A DNA stretch of 64,000 nucleotides from Arthrobacter koreensis (GCF_009193255.1 NZ_WACG01000008.1:1-64000); one strand, 5' to 3'. Shown: positions 43,320-53,511, counted from the first letter of the stretch. Notes: generated from the sequence alone by a model not told the origin. Numbers and translations: made by a program.

Positions 43320-43503
43320 CGCTAAGCTCCTTTGCCTAGTTGTGCTGCCTGAGTTGTGCTGAGCCTGCGCCGCCCGCTTGGTGCTGCGCAGCTGCCGCGC
43401 GTCCGCCGCGGAACCAGCGTGGCACCTGCGCTAGAGTGCGTTCAAGACCAGAATCCACAGACCCCCTGTGCACCCGTGCACACCGTGGAGAGGAGGAACG
43501 GCC

Positions 43504-44412
43504 CTGGATACCGCCAGCCGGCTGCCAAGCCCGGATGACCTGCTGATCCTGCTCACCGTGGCGCGGCTGGGACGTTTCACCGCCGTCGCCGAGACCCTGG
43601 GGACCACCCACACCACCATTTCGCGGCGGATCATTGCGCTGGAGAAACAACTCGGCGGCCGGACGCTGTCCCGGACACCGCGCGGCTGGGAACTGACGGC
43701 GCTGGGGGCGCAGGCGGTCCGGGCCGCCGAATCCATTGAAGAGAGCCTTGGCGCGCTGCGCTGTGCATTGGCGGACAATGCCGATCCCCTCGCCGGCGTG
43801 GTGCGGATCAGCACCGTGGACGGTTTCGGTTCCGAATTCGTCACCCCTGCCTTGGTGAAGCTGCAGGCCTCGCACCCGAACATCAGCGTTGAAATGTTCT
43901 CCGCCACCCGCAAGGTCAGCCAGAACCGTTCCGGCGTGGACCTGGAGGTGGTGGTGGGGCATACGGACGTCCGCACCGCCCATGCGATCCTGCTGGGCCA
44001 TTACGTGCTGCGGCTCTACGCAGCCGAAGGGTATCTGCGCCGCCACGGCACCCCGCAGGTTCCGGCTGACCTGGCCAGGCACTGCTTTGTCTCCTACGTG
44101 GAGTCCGCACTGCTGGTCGAGGAACTGGGACACCGGTCCACCGGGCTGCCGGATCCGAGGTCCAGTTTCCAGGCCACCAGCATTTTCGCGCAGGTGGAGG
44201 CGGTGCGCCGGGAGGCCGGGGTTGGCCTGCTGCCCAACTTCATGGTCGCCGGACGGGACGGCTTCGTGCCGGTACTGGCGGACTCCTTCGAACGGCGACT
44301 CCCGATTTGGGCGGTGGCCCGCCCGGAAGCCCTGCGCTCGGCGCGGGTCCAGGCGGTCATCGAGGCCATCCACGCAGAAGCCGCTGCCCGCCAGGAGCAC
44401 CTTGACTTCTGA
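43504..44412 (+). CDS. LysR-family transcriptional regulator
   Basis: About 302 residues. The helix-turn-helix is LLILLTVARLGRFTAVAETLGTTHTTISRRIIALEKQLGGRTLSRTPRGWELTALG, then a LysR substrate domain (GVVRISTVDGFGSEFVTPALVKLQ...). It is divergent from mmsBA and a good candidate for their regulator. Start choice is unusual: a strong GAGGAGG (about 43490-43496) is correctly spaced only for a CTG at 43504. The only earlier in-frame start, GTG 43468, has no ribosome site and adds 12 non-conserved residues. Confidence 0.85.
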   Translation: MDTASRLPSPDDLLILLTVARLGRFTAVAETLGTTHTTISRRIIALEKQLGGRTLSRTPRGWELTALGAQAVRAAESIEESLGALRCALADNADPLAGVVRISTVDGFGSEFVTPALVKLQASHPNISVEMFSATRKVSQNRSGVDLEVVVGHTDVRTAHAILLGHYVLRLYAAEGYLRRHGTPQVPADLARHCFVSYVESALLVEELGHRSTGLPDPRSSFQATSIFAQVEAVRREAGVGLLPNFMVAGRDGFVPVLADSFERRLPIWAVARPEALRSARVQAVIEAIHAEAAARQEHLDF

Positions 44413-44442
44413 CCGGCAGCGGCGTTCGGCAACGGGTGGTGC

Positions 44443-45855
44443 CTAGTCCGCGGCAGCGGCGGTCCGCTTCTCCTCGGCTGCCTTGGACGCGGCCAGCAGG
44501 TCCGCGGTGCCCTGTGCGTCGGCGGCATCCACGTCGTGCAGGGAAATGCCGTTGGTTTCCCGCAGCAGCAGCACCGAGATAGCCGTGATGACGCAGGCAC
44601 CCAGCAGGTACAGCGCCACCGGAGTGGATGAATCGAACTCCGCCAGCAGCGACGTAGCGATAATTGGAGCCAGCGAACCGGCCACGATCGACGTCACCTG
44701 GTAGCCCAGGGAGACACCGGAGTACCGCATCCGGGTGGGGAACATTTCCGCCATGATGGACGGCTGGCCGGCGTACATCAAGGCATGGAACAGCAGGCCA
44801 ATGGTCACCGCAGCCAGGATCATCAGGTCATTGGCCGTGTCCATCATGGGGAAGGCAAAGAAGCCCCAGGTGGCCCCCAGCACTGCGCCTGCCATGTACA
44901 CGGGCCGGCGGCCCAGTGAATCGGACAGCTTTCCGGCGAGGGGAACCGCGCAGAAGTGGATAAAGTGCGCAACGAGCAGCAGCAGCAGGATCCGTGAGGT
45001 ATCGGTGTCCACCACGATCCGCAGGTAGGTGATGGAGAACGTGACCACCAGGTAGTACAGGATGTTCTCCGCGAAGCGCAGGCCCATGGCGGTGAATACG
45101 CCGCGCGGGTACCGGCGGAACACCTCCATCACGCCGTAGCCCTTGGCCTCCTGCTCCACTTCCTTCTGTGCTTCCAGGAAGATGGGGGCATCCGAGACCT
45201 TGGTGCGGATGTAGTAGCCCACCAGCACGATCACCGCGGAGAGCCAGAACGCCACCCGCCAGCCCCAGCCCAGGAACGCGGCTTCGCTGAGGGTCGCTGA
45301 GAGGACGAACAGGACGCCGGTCGCCAGGAGGTTGCCCATCGGAACAGCGGACTGCGGCCAGCTGGACCAGAAGCCGCGGGATTTGTTCGGGCTGTGCTCG
45401 GCAACGAGCAGCACGGCACCTCCCCATTCCCCGCCGACGGCGAAGCCCTGGATAAAGCGCAGCGCCACCAGCATTGCCGGAGCCCAGTAGCCGATCGAAT
45501 CGAACCCTGGCAGGCAGCCCATCAGGAAGGTGGATACACCCACCAGGATGATGCTCAGCTGCAGCAGCTTCTTGCGGCCGAACTTGTCCCCGAAATGTCC
45601 AAAGACGATTCCGCCCACGGGCCGTGCCACGAACCCGACGGCGTAGGTCACGAATGCGGCAATGATGCCGTCCAGCTCGGTGTTGGCGTTGGGAAAGAAC
45701 AGACGGCTGAAAACGAGGGTCGACGCCGCGGCGTAGAGGAAGAATTCGTACCACTCCACGACCGTTCCGGCCATGGACGCCACAACAACCTTGCGCAGGC
45801 CTTCCGGCACCGGTGCCTTCTGCCGCCTGCCCTGCCTGGGAATATCAGTGCTCAT
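44443..45855 (-). CDS. MHS-family MFS transporter (metabolite:H+ symporter)
   Basis: 470 residues from the ATG at 45855, preceded by AAAGGAGAG. Twelve hydrophobic segments. VVVASMAGTVVEWYEFFLYAAAS is the metabolite-H+ symporter opening; GGIVFGHFGDKFGRKKLL is the MFS loop 2-3 motif; RFIQGFAVGGEWGGAVLLVAEH is characteristic of the ShiA/ProP/YhjE group. It imports an organic acid or osmolyte. Its 3' end faces the LysR gene and it is divergent from the type III PKS. A branched-chain acid substrate is possible given mmsAB nearby (inference). Confidence 0.88.
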   Translation of the reverse strand: MSTDIPRQGRRQKAPVPEGLRKVVVASMAGTVVEWYEFFLYAAASTLVFSRLFFPNANTELDGIIAAFVTYAVGFVARPVGGIVFGHFGDKFGRKKLLQLSIILVGVSTFLMGCLPGFDSIGYWAPAMLVALRFIQGFAVGGEWGGAVLLVAEHSPNKSRGFWSSWPQSAVPMGNLLATGVLFVLSATLSEAAFLGWGWRVAFWLSAVIVLVGYYIRTKVSDAPIFLEAQKEVEQEAKGYGVMEVFRRYPRGVFTAMGLRFAENILYYLVVTFSITYLRIVVDTDTSRILLLLLVAHFIHFCAVPLAGKLSDSLGRRPVYMAGAVLGATWGFFAFPMMDTANDLMILAAVTIGLLFHALMYAGQPSIMAEMFPTRMRYSGVSLGYQVTSIVAGSLAPIIATSLLAEFDSSTPVALYLLGACVITAISVLLLRETNGISLHDVDAADAQGTADLLAASKAAEEKRTAAAAD

Positions 45856-46084
45856 CCACTCTCTCCTTTGGTGTCTTCGTTGACACTGCAGCACCGCGCA
45901 GGGCGCGGGACGCCCGTGCGGAGTAACCAAGAGTATGGTGCGCTGCGGGCCGCCCGCTCAACCGCCAAAACCGCATGGCGTATCTGCACAAATGCACAGC
46001 CCCTTCAGGTACGGCGGACCCGGTGCGCCCGGTTCGCCGCGCCGCGCCATTGTGCCCCGAAGGTAGTTCACCTAACAATGGAGG

Positions 46085-47275
46085 ATGACAGTTACGCTCA
46101 GATCACTGGAAACTGCTGTCCCTTCTACCGTCCTGGTGCAGGACCAGGTCCGCGACGTTTTCGCCGCCCAGCCCGGGCTCACCCGCCTGGGTACCCGCCT
46201 TGTGAACACCTGCTTCAACGGCGCGGACATCGACACCCGCCGCACCGCCCTCGAGGAGCTGACCCTGGCTTCCACGGTGGAAAACCCCCAGTTCTTCGAT
46301 CCGCAGACCGGACTGCTGCTGATGCCCTCCACCAAGACCCGCAACGACATTTTCGCCGCCGAGGCCACCAAGCTGTTCATCGAAGCCGGCCGGAAGGCCG
46401 TGGACAACTGCCCCGGAATCGGTCCGGAAGACATCACCCACGTCATCACCGTCTCCTGCACCGGGTTCTTCAACCCCGGCCCGGACTACAAACTGGTGCG
46501 TGCCCTGGGCCTGAACCCGTCGGTGCAGCGCTATCACCTGGGCTTCATGGGCTGCTATGCCGCGTTCCCGGCGATGCGGGCCGCCAAATCCTTCTGCGAC
46601 GCAGACCCCGACGCCGTTGTGCTGGTGGTCAGCGCCGAACTCTGCTCCCTGCATGTCCGGTCCTCCAATGACCCGGACATCATCATGGGGTCCTCGCTCT
46701 TTGCGGACGGCGCCGCGGCTGCCGTCATCACTGCGCGGGACCTCCCCGGGGACAGCCCCGCGATTGTGCTTGACCACTTCGAGACAACCCTCACCCCGGT
46801 GGGCGAGGAATCCATGGCCTGGAACATTGGCGACCACGGTTTTGAAATGGTGCTCGGCACCTACGTACCGCACATCATTGACGACCACATTGTCGGCGCC
46901 CTCGAACCGCTGCTGGCCAAGGACCCGTCCCTCGCTCCGCTCGCATACAACGAGATTGGGCACTGGGCCATCCACCCCGGCGGCCGCAGCATCCTGGACA
47001 AGGTGGAAGCGAAGCTGGAGCTTTCGGAGGAACAGCTGGTTCCGGCCCGGGAAACCCTGCGCAACTTCGGCAACATGAGTTCGGCCACCGTGATGTTCGT
47101 GCTGAAGCACATCCTGGACCAGCCCTTCACGGGCGGCAACGAACGGATCTGCTCCATGGCGTTCGGGCCCGGGCTGACCGTTGAGACCGGGCTGTTCACC
47201 CGGGTTCCCGGAAGCGGTGCGGCGGCAGCGGCGGACGCGCTCGCGGCGGAGCCGGTTCCTGCCGCCGTCGGCTAG
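46085..47275 (+). CDS. type III polyketide synthase (chalcone-synthase-like)
   Basis: 396 residues. The Cys-His-Asn triad is readable: Cys157 in HLGFMGCYAAFP, His297 in IGHWAIHPGG and Asn330 in LRNFGNMSSATV. FADGAAAAVI and the C-terminal SMAFGPGLTVETGLF also fit. It condenses malonyl-CoA onto a starter acyl-CoA to give pyrones, resorcinols or naphthols. It starts a three-gene unit with a methyltransferase and an FAD hydroxylase, the order of the Streptomyces srsABC phenolic-lipid operon. GGAGG abuts the ATG with no spacer, so the true start or a leaderless mRNA needs care. Confidence 0.9.
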   Translation: MTVTLRSLETAVPSTVLVQDQVRDVFAAQPGLTRLGTRLVNTCFNGADIDTRRTALEELTLASTVENPQFFDPQTGLLLMPSTKTRNDIFAAEATKLFIEAGRKAVDNCPGIGPEDITHVITVSCTGFFNPGPDYKLVRALGLNPSVQRYHLGFMGCYAAFPAMRAAKSFCDADPDAVVLVVSAELCSLHVRSSNDPDIIMGSSLFADGAAAAVITARDLPGDSPAIVLDHFETTLTPVGEESMAWNIGDHGFEMVLGTYVPHIIDDHIVGALEPLLAKDPSLAPLAYNEIGHWAIHPGGRSILDKVEAKLELSEEQLVPARETLRNFGNMSSATVMFVLKHILDQPFTGGNERICSMAFGPGLTVETGLFTRVPGSGAAAAADALAAEPVPAAVG

Positions 47276-47279
47276 CGCG

Positions 47280-48029
47280 GTGGGCCTGCTGAATACGGAA
47301 GATCCCCCGTTCCTGCCGCCGGACCTCAGCCGGCGCGCGGTGCACGCGGTGGAAGAAATGGACCGCCCGGATTGTGATCCCGTTCGCCTGGAACGGACCT
47401 ACGCGCAGTTCCCGCTGATCAACGCGGTGGTTTCCGGGTGGCGGCGGAACTACCTCCGGTACGTCCGGCCCGTGCTGGCAGCGCAGGGCGGAGGGACGGT
47501 GCTGGACATCGGAGCCGGCGGCGGAGACCTGGCCCGCGCTCTGGCCCGCTGGGCCCGGCGCGACGGCCTGGCTGTGCAGGTCACCGGCATCGATCCCGAC
47601 CCGCGGGCCCATGCCTATGCCGCCGGCCGCCCGGCTCCCGCGGGATGCAGTTTCCGCGCAGCGCTGAGCTCGGATCTGGTGGCCGAGGGAGCGGTGTTCG
47701 ACGTCGTTGTTTCCAACCATGTGCTGCACCATCTGGACGACGCCGCGTTCCAGGGCATCTGCGCCGACTCGGAGAAGCTGGCCGGATTCCTTGCCCTGCA
47801 CAGCGACATTGAGCGGAGCCCCTGGGCGTACGGCCTGTTTTCCGCCGGGACACTGCCGTTCTTCCACGGCTCCTTCATCCGCCGGGACGGACTGACCTCA
47901 ATCCGGCGCAGCTACACGGCCGAAGAGTTCCGGGCTGCGGCCCCGGCCGGGTGGGAGGCCCTGCAGGCGCGCCCATGGCAGAACCTGCTGCTGTACCGGG
48001 CAACCGGCGGCACCGGGAGCAGGCAGTGA
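47280..48029 (+). CDS. class I SAM-dependent methyltransferase
   Basis: 249 residues from GTG 47280, 4 nt after the PKS stop. Motif I is GTVLDIGAGGGDLARALARWA, followed by VTGIDPDPRAHAYA (motif II) and FDVVVSNHVLHHLDD (motif post-I/IV). Probably O- or C-methylates the polyketide made by the preceding synthase (inference from operon). Its TGA overlaps the next gene's GTG. Confidence 0.86.
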   Translation: MGLLNTEDPPFLPPDLSRRAVHAVEEMDRPDCDPVRLERTYAQFPLINAVVSGWRRNYLRYVRPVLAAQGGGTVLDIGAGGGDLARALARWARRDGLAVQVTGIDPDPRAHAYAAGRPAPAGCSFRAALSSDLVAEGAVFDVVVSNHVLHHLDDAAFQGICADSEKLAGFLALHSDIERSPWAYGLFSAGTLPFFHGSFIRRDGLTSIRRSYTAEEFRAAAPAGWEALQARPWQNLLLYRATGGTGSRQ

Positions 48030-49165
48030 ACCGCCCGGAAGTCGACGTCGTGATTGTGGGCGGAGGCCCGGTGGGACTGTTCCTGGCCATCCTGGCCCTG
48101 CAGGACGGCCTGCGGGTACGGATCTATGAGGCACGGACCACCCGAAGCTCCCACTCCCGGGCGATCGGCATCCACCCGCCGGGGATGGCTGCGCTGGAAG
48201 CCACCGGCGTCAGTGCCCAGCTCGCGGCCGAGGGCGTGCAGATCCGCACCGGATCGGCGCGCATGCGGGACACCGAGCTGGTCTCCCTCAGCTTCGCGAA
48301 GACCTCCACTGCCTACCCGTATGTACTGGCGCTTCCGCAGGAACGAACCGAGTCCGTGCTGCAGGCGCGCCTGGAGGAACTCGATCCGCAGGCGCTCCGG
48401 CGCGGGCACCGGGTCACGGCCCTGCATGACGATGGCTCCGGTGTGTCCGTTGCCGGCACGAACGCTGCCGGCGGTTTCACCGTGCAGGCCTCCTGGGTAG
48501 TGGCGGCCGACGGCGCCCGGTCTTCCGTGCGCGGATTGCTGGGGATACAGGCCTCCGGGAAACTCCTGCGTGATTCATACCTGATGGGCGACTTCCCCGA
48601 CAACACGGGAGACGGACCCGTGGGAGTGCTGTACCTGGAGCCGGAGGGCATCGTGGAGTCCTTCCCGCTGCCCGGCGGCAAGCGCCGCTGGGTGGCCCTT
48701 ACCCGGACGCTGCAGTCCGACGCCGATGCCAAGGACCTGGCGCGGCTTGTCGCGGAGCGCACCGGCCGGGCCCCGGACGCTGCAGCCAGCACCATGTTCA
48801 GTGCCTTCCCGGTCCGCACCACCGCCCTGAAGCGGCTCGTCCACGGGCGCACCGTGCTGATTGGCGACGCGGCCCATGAAGTCAGTCCAATCGGCGGACA
48901 GGGAATGACGCTGGGCTGGGTGGACGCCGCGGAGCTGGCACCACTGCTGACCGCCGCAGTGCGGGGCGCTGATGTTGGGCTCGCGGCCTTCGACCGCCGG
49001 CGCCGCCGTGCCGCCGCTGTTGCCTCAGCCCAGGCGCGGCTCAACATGGCGCTGGGACGCCCGCTGCCGGCGCCGCTCATGCGGGCACGGAACAGGGTGC
49101 TCGCCGGACTTTTCCGCTCCCGTACGCTCAGCGACGCCGTGGCCCGCCGGTTCACCATGCAGTAG
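48026..49165 (+). CDS. FAD-dependent monooxygenase of the polyketide cluster
   Basis: 379 residues from GTG 48026 (GTGA overlap with the methyltransferase stop). PHBH-like flavin monooxygenase: VIVGGGPVGLFLAILALQDGLRVRIYEA (FAD), WVVAADGARSSVR (DG motif) and LIGDAAHEVSPIGGQGMTLGWVDAAEL (GD motif). It would hydroxylate an aromatic polyketide ring. With the synthase and methyltransferase it forms a translationally coupled cassette. Confidence 0.87.
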   Translation: MNRPEVDVVIVGGGPVGLFLAILALQDGLRVRIYEARTTRSSHSRAIGIHPPGMAALEATGVSAQLAAEGVQIRTGSARMRDTELVSLSFAKTSTAYPYVLALPQERTESVLQARLEELDPQALRRGHRVTALHDDGSGVSVAGTNAAGGFTVQASWVVAADGARSSVRGLLGIQASGKLLRDSYLMGDFPDNTGDGPVGVLYLEPEGIVESFPLPGGKRRWVALTRTLQSDADAKDLARLVAERTGRAPDAAASTMFSAFPVRTTALKRLVHGRTVLIGDAAHEVSPIGGQGMTLGWVDAAELAPLLTAAVRGADVGLAAFDRRRRRAAAVASAQARLNMALGRPLPAPLMRARNRVLAGLFRSRTLSDAVARRFTMQ

Positions 49166-49192
49166 CCCGCCGGTTCCCGGCGCTGCAGTGCC

Positions 49193-50773
49193 CTAGTGCC
49201 CGCTGCGGTCCAGGGTTACCGTGCGCAGGTCCAGGCGGCGCAGCACCCGGTCCACGGCTTCCGGGTCCATGCCGGACTGCCGCCGTGCGGCCAGGACTTC
49301 CTGCCGCGCCGCAGCCAGGGCCTCCCGCTGCACCGCGTCCATCACTTCCAGCGTGGCCTTCATCTGCAGCATCTTCTGCGGGTCCGCTTCCGAGTCCCGT
49401 TCAAGGATCGAGTGTAGGGAAGACATCCGCCGGGCCAGTGCCGCCCGGCGTTCCGCCGGCAGCTTGTCCGCGGCCCGGGAGCGCTTCATGGTTTCCAGGG
49501 CCACGCGCTCGGCACGCCGGGCCAGTTCGCGTTCCTGCTTGGCGACGGCGCCGTGGTCGCTGGGCAGTTTGAGCCGGCGCATCAGCCACGGCAGGGTCAG
49601 CCCGGGCAGCACCAGGGTGACCAGCAGCACTGCTCCTGCACACACGATCATGAAGTTCCGGCCGGGGAGCGGTTCTCCGGCCAGCGTGGTGGCGGGCATG
49701 GCGAGGGCCAGGGCCAGGGTGGCGAGGCCGCGCATGCCGCACCAGGTCAGGACGAGGACTTCCTTCAGGGAGCCGGGCACGCGGTTGAGCCGCGCCGTGC
49801 CGCCGAACCGGTACAACCCGTACATCCAGGCAAAGCGCACTAGGACCACTGCCGCACAGACCGCGGCGACGCCGGGAATGAACGCGAAGATCTCCCGGCC
49901 TTCGTCTTCAATGACATACCGCATTTCGATTCCCACCAGGCCAAAGGCGACGCCGGTGGTCAGGAGCTCCACGACTTCCCAGAACGCGGTGCGGGTCAGG
50001 CGTTCCTCGGAGTCCTGCGGCCGTGCCCGGCGCCCAAGCTCCAGGGCCGTCACCACGACGGCGACAACACCGGAGAAGTGCACCTCTTCCGCGAGGATGT
50101 ACACCGCGTAGGGCGCCACGAGGGTGACCGCAGAGCGGGCCACCAGGTTGGGGACGAAGCGGTTCAGGGCACCCACCAGCCAGCCCATGGCCAGGCCCAG
50201 CACCACTGCACCGGCGGCGCCAATCAGGAAACTCGGCACGATCGACCAGCCCACCTCCCCGCCGCTGATGGAAGCCGTCACGGCAGCCTGGAAGATCACA
50301 ATGGCAATCGCGTCGTTGAACAGTCCTTCGGTCTGCAGGACGGTGATGAGCCGGCGCGGCATGCTGACCTTGCCGGCCACCGCTTCCACCGCCACGGGAT
50401 CCGGCGGAGCCACAATGGCACCCAGCGCGATGGCTGCAGGCAGCCCCAGTGCGGGAACCATTGCCCACGCCACACCGGCCGCGACTCCAACGGTTACGGC
50501 AACCAGCGCCACCGCGAGCAGCACCAGGGAGCGCCACCGGAGGCGGAAAACAGACCACGAGCTGCGCTGGGCAGCGGCGTAAAGCAGCGGCGGCAGGAAG
50601 AGCGGCAGGATCAGTTCGGGATCAATGTGGATCTCCGGGATCATCGGCAGGAAGGCGAACAGCGCCGAGAACACCAGCATGAGCACCGGATACGGCAGCC
50701 GGACCCGTTCGCCTATGCCCACCACCAGCACCGTGCCGAACAGCAGGCCTATGAGCAGGATCAGGAAATCCAT
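49193..50773 (-). CDS. CPA1-family Na+/H+ antiporter
   Basis: 526 residues. Twelve or so membrane helices with the CPA1 motifs APPDPVAVEAVAGKV and TEGLFNDAIAIVIFQ (the ND of the ion site), and VLTWCGMRGLATLALALA. A cytoplasmic, charged, helical C-tail (about 410-526) follows. It exchanges protons for Na+ or K+. Its neighbours are the TPP decarboxylase (111 bp upstream on the same strand) and the convergent PKS cluster. Confidence 0.88.
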   Translation of the reverse strand: MDFLILLIGLLFGTVLVVGIGERVRLPYPVLMLVFSALFAFLPMIPEIHIDPELILPLFLPPLLYAAAQRSSWSVFRLRWRSLVLLAVALVAVTVGVAAGVAWAMVPALGLPAAIALGAIVAPPDPVAVEAVAGKVSMPRRLITVLQTEGLFNDAIAIVIFQAAVTASISGGEVGWSIVPSFLIGAAGAVVLGLAMGWLVGALNRFVPNLVARSAVTLVAPYAVYILAEEVHFSGVVAVVVTALELGRRARPQDSEERLTRTAFWEVVELLTTGVAFGLVGIEMRYVIEDEGREIFAFIPGVAAVCAAVVLVRFAWMYGLYRFGGTARLNRVPGSLKEVLVLTWCGMRGLATLALALAMPATTLAGEPLPGRNFMIVCAGAVLLVTLVLPGLTLPWLMRRLKLPSDHGAVAKQERELARRAERVALETMKRSRAADKLPAERRAALARRMSSLHSILERDSEADPQKMLQMKATLEVMDAVQREALAAARQEVLAARRQSGMDPEAVDRVLRRLDLRTVTLDRSGH

Positions 50774-50884
50774 CAGCAGCGCCCCGTTCCCGCGGCGCCG
50801 GTGCGTTCACTTGCCTTGACCACCGTCAACCTCCTCTAGTTGCCTAAGGTAACTTTACCGCCGGCAACTTGAAGGTTCCTGCGG

Positions 50885-52537
50885 CTAGCTGCCGAGGTGT
50901 GTGGGAGCGAAAAGCCTCAGCAGCGTTTGGACCACCACGACGTTCGGTCCTTCCTGGGCGAAGGATTCCTCCAGTGCCTGCCGGACGCCGGCTGGATCAG
51001 TGCGCCGTGCCGGAACTCCGAAGGATTCTGCGAGCTTCACGAAGTCCGGCCCGGCCAGTTCGGTGGCCGTTGCCTTGCCAAAGGCGTCCACCATGTACTC
51101 CCGCAGGACGCCGTAGCCACCATCGTCCACGATCAGCCAGGTGACGGGAAGATCATGCTGCCGGGCGGTGGCCAGTTCGGCGATGGAGTACATCGCGGAT
51201 CCGTCACCGGAGACCGCCAGCACACGTTCCCGGGTTCCCACGGCTGCCCCGAGGGCACCGGGGTAGCCGTAGCCCAGCCCGCCGGCTCCCTGCGCGGAGT
51301 GGAACTGGCCGGACCTGGCATCCCAGCAGCTCCACGCCCAGTAGGCGGCAATGGTCATGTCCCAGTACGTCTGCATCGCGTCCGGAACCGCAGCCCGGAT
51401 GTCCGCCATGAACTTCCGCTCAAGGTTGAGGTCCTGGGCGTCCAGCCGGGCGCTCACCTTGGCGAGGGTGTCTGCGGTGACCTCTTCCGCCGTCCTGCCG
51501 TGCCAGTCCGGAGCCGTGGCCGGAGCCTGCAGTGCGGCGTCGAGCGTGGCCATGGCCTGTCCGGCGTCGGCACGGATGCCCAGCGCGGGACCATTGGATT
51601 CAAGGACCCGCGGCTCGGCGTCGATCTGGATGATGCGGCCGCGCGGAGCGAAGGTGAAGTAGTTGGACGTGACTTCGCCCAGTGAGGAACCGATGACCAG
51701 CAGGACGTCCGCGTCCTCCAGGAGGTCCGTCGTGTGGCGGTCTTCCACCCATGACTGCAGGGACAGCGGATGGTTCCAGGGGAAGGCGCCGTTGCCGCCG
51801 GGTGTGCAGACCACCGGGGCATGGAGCTTCTCCGCCACCGAAAGCAGCGACTCTTCGGCCCGGCCCCGGCGGGTGCCGCCGCCGGCGATGACAGCAGGCC
51901 GTTTCGCCGCGGACAGCCACTTCACGGCTTCGGTGACGAGTTCGCTGCGCGGCGGGTTGTCGAACGGCTCCGCCAGGGCGTCTTCGACGGCGGGAACCAT
52001 CACGGGGGCCAGCAGTACGTTCTGCGGGACTTCCACCCAGACCGGCCCCATGGGTGCGGAGATGGCTTCGGTCCAGGCGTCCTGGATGGCCGAGGGAATG
52101 CCGGAGGCATGCTGGATCAGCCGCTGGCTCTTCGTGACGTTCGCTGCCGACGCCTTTTGGTCATCGAGCTGGTGCAGCATGCCGCGCCGGCGGGCTCCGA
52201 GGCCCTCGATGGGAATCTGGCTGGCAACAACCACCATGGGCACGCCCGTGGCGTAGGCCTCCTGCAGTCCGGCCAGGGAGGTGAGGGCACCGGGACCGGT
52301 GGAGAGGAACAGGACGCCCACCTGGCCGGTGGCACGGCTGAACCCGTCAGCGGCGAAGGCAGCATTGTTCTCGACCCGGGAGGAGACGAACTCCAGCGTG
52401 GAGCGGGAGAGCGCGTCGAACAGGCCCAGGGCGTGCTGGCCCGGGATGCCGAAGACCGTGGTTGCTCCGAGCGCTTCCAGGGTTTCGACCACCAGGTCCC
52501 CGCCGTTGCGCACTGCGGTTCCGGGATCGGTGCTCAT
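50885..52537 (-). CDS. TPP-dependent decarboxylase, AruI-like (5-guanidino-2-oxopentanoate decarboxylase candidate)
   Basis: 550 residues. Glu56 in [17 protein letters not shown] is the TPP-activating glutamate position, and [39 protein letters not shown] is the TPP/Mg motif with Asp in place of the usual first Asn. The segment [16 protein letters not shown] resembles the GRLHELPNQ stretch I recall from AruI. Its ATG overlaps the stop of an agmatinase-family ureohydrolase by 4 nt. Ketoarginine decarboxylation followed by guanidinobutyrate hydrolysis would explain the pairing (inference). A generic acetolactate synthase-like role is the alternative. Confidence 0.8.
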   Translation of the reverse strand: MSTDPGTAVRNGGDLVVETLEALGATTVFGIPGQHALGLFDALSRSTLEFVSSRVENNAAFAADGFSRATGQVGVLFLSTGPGALTSLAGLQEAYATGVPMVVVASQIPIEGLGARRRGMLHQLDDQKASAANVTKSQRLIQHASGIPSAIQDAWTEAISAPMGPVWVEVPQNVLLAPVMVPAVEDALAEPFDNPPRSELVTEAVKWLSAAKRPAVIAGGGTRRGRAEESLLSVAEKLHAPVVCTPGGNGAFPWNHPLSLQSWVEDRHTTDLLEDADVLLVIGSSLGEVTSNYFTFAPRGRIIQIDAEPRVLESNGPALGIRADAGQAMATLDAALQAPATAPDWHGRTAEEVTADTLAKVSARLDAQDLNLERKFMADIRAAVPDAMQTYWDMTIAAYWAWSCWDARSGQFHSAQGAGGLGYGYPGALGAAVGTRERVLAVSGDGSAMYSIAELATARQHDLPVTWLIVDDGGYGVLREYMVDAFGKATATELAGPDFVKLAESFGVPARRTDPAGVRQALEESFAQEGPNVVVVQTLLRLFAPTHLGS

Positions 52538-53511
52538 GACTCGAGTCCCATGAGCGTGATGAGGTCATAGGCAACGTGTGAGGCGGCCACGGCGGTGATG
52601 TCCGCATGGTCATAGGCCGGAGCCACTTCCACGACGTCGGCCCCAATGAGGTTCATCCCCCGCATGCCGCGCAGGATCTCCAGCAGCTCCCGGCTGGTGA
52701 TGCCGCCCGCCTCGGGGGTGCCGGTGCCGGGGGCGTGGGCCGGGTCCAGGACGTCAATGTCCACCGAGATATAGAGCGGCCGGTTCCCAATCCGGGCACG
52801 CAGCTTCGCTACGACTTCGTCAACGCCCTGCCGGAACACATCGGAGCTGGTGACGATGCCGAACCCGAAGCGGCGGTCTTCGTCAAGATCTTTCTTGCCG
52901 TACAGCGGTCCGCGGGTGCCCACGTGGGAGATCGCCTCGGTGTCCAGGATCCCTTCCTCCACCGCCCGGCGGAACGGCGTGCCGTGGGTGTACTCGGCAC
53001 CGAAGTAGGTATCCCAGGTGTCAAGGTGGGCGTCGAAGTGCAGCATGGCTACCGGCTGGCCGGCACGCTCTGCCGCTGCACGCAGCAGCGGAAGGGCGAT
53101 CGTGTGGTCCCCGCCCAGGGTCAGCAGCCGGGTCCCGCCCTCGGTCAGGTCCAGGGCCCCGGCCTGGATGGTTTCAATCGCCTCGTTGATGTTGAACGGG
53201 TTGACCGCCAGGTCACCGGCATCAGCAACCTGCAGGTTCGCGAACGGGGAGGTGTCCTGCGCCGGGTTGTAGGGACGCAGCAGGCGGGACGCCTCACGGA
53301 TGTGGTTGCCGCCAAAGCGGGCGCCGGGGCGGTAGGAGACACCGGTGTCGAACGGGACACCCACAACGGCGACGTCGGCGTGTCCAACTTCGTCCAGGCG
53401 CGGAAGACGCGCGTACGTCCCGGCGCCCGCATAACGCGGAACCTGGGCTGCGTCGATGGGGCCTACCTTGCCGTTGGAGTTAATGCGCGGCTGGTTCTGG
53501 GACATGTCCAC
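52534..53511 (-). CDS. agmatinase-family ureohydrolase (agmatinase or guanidinobutyrase)
   Basis: 325 residues. Manganese-binding arginase-fold motifs: [22 protein letters not shown] and [22 protein letters not shown]. It hydrolyses a guanidino compound to urea and an amine. Agmatinase and 4-guanidinobutyrase cannot be told apart here by eye; coupling to an AruI-like decarboxylase favours guanidinobutyrase. GTG 53511 or ATG 53505 may start it; GGAG is 10 nt before the GTG. Confidence 0.88.
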   Translation of the reverse strand: MDMSQNQPRINSNGKVGPIDAAQVPRYAGAGTYARLPRLDEVGHADVAVVGVPFDTGVSYRPGARFGGNHIREASRLLRPYNPAQDTSPFANLQVADAGDLAVNPFNINEAIETIQAGALDLTEGGTRLLTLGGDHTIALPLLRAAAERAGQPVAMLHFDAHLDTWDTYFGAEYTHGTPFRRAVEEGILDTEAISHVGTRGPLYGKKDLDEDRRFGFGIVTSSDVFRQGVDEVVAKLRARIGNRPLYISVDIDVLDPAHAPGTGTPEAGGITSRELLEILRGMRGMNLIGADVVEVAPAYDHADITAVAASHVAYDLITLMGLES

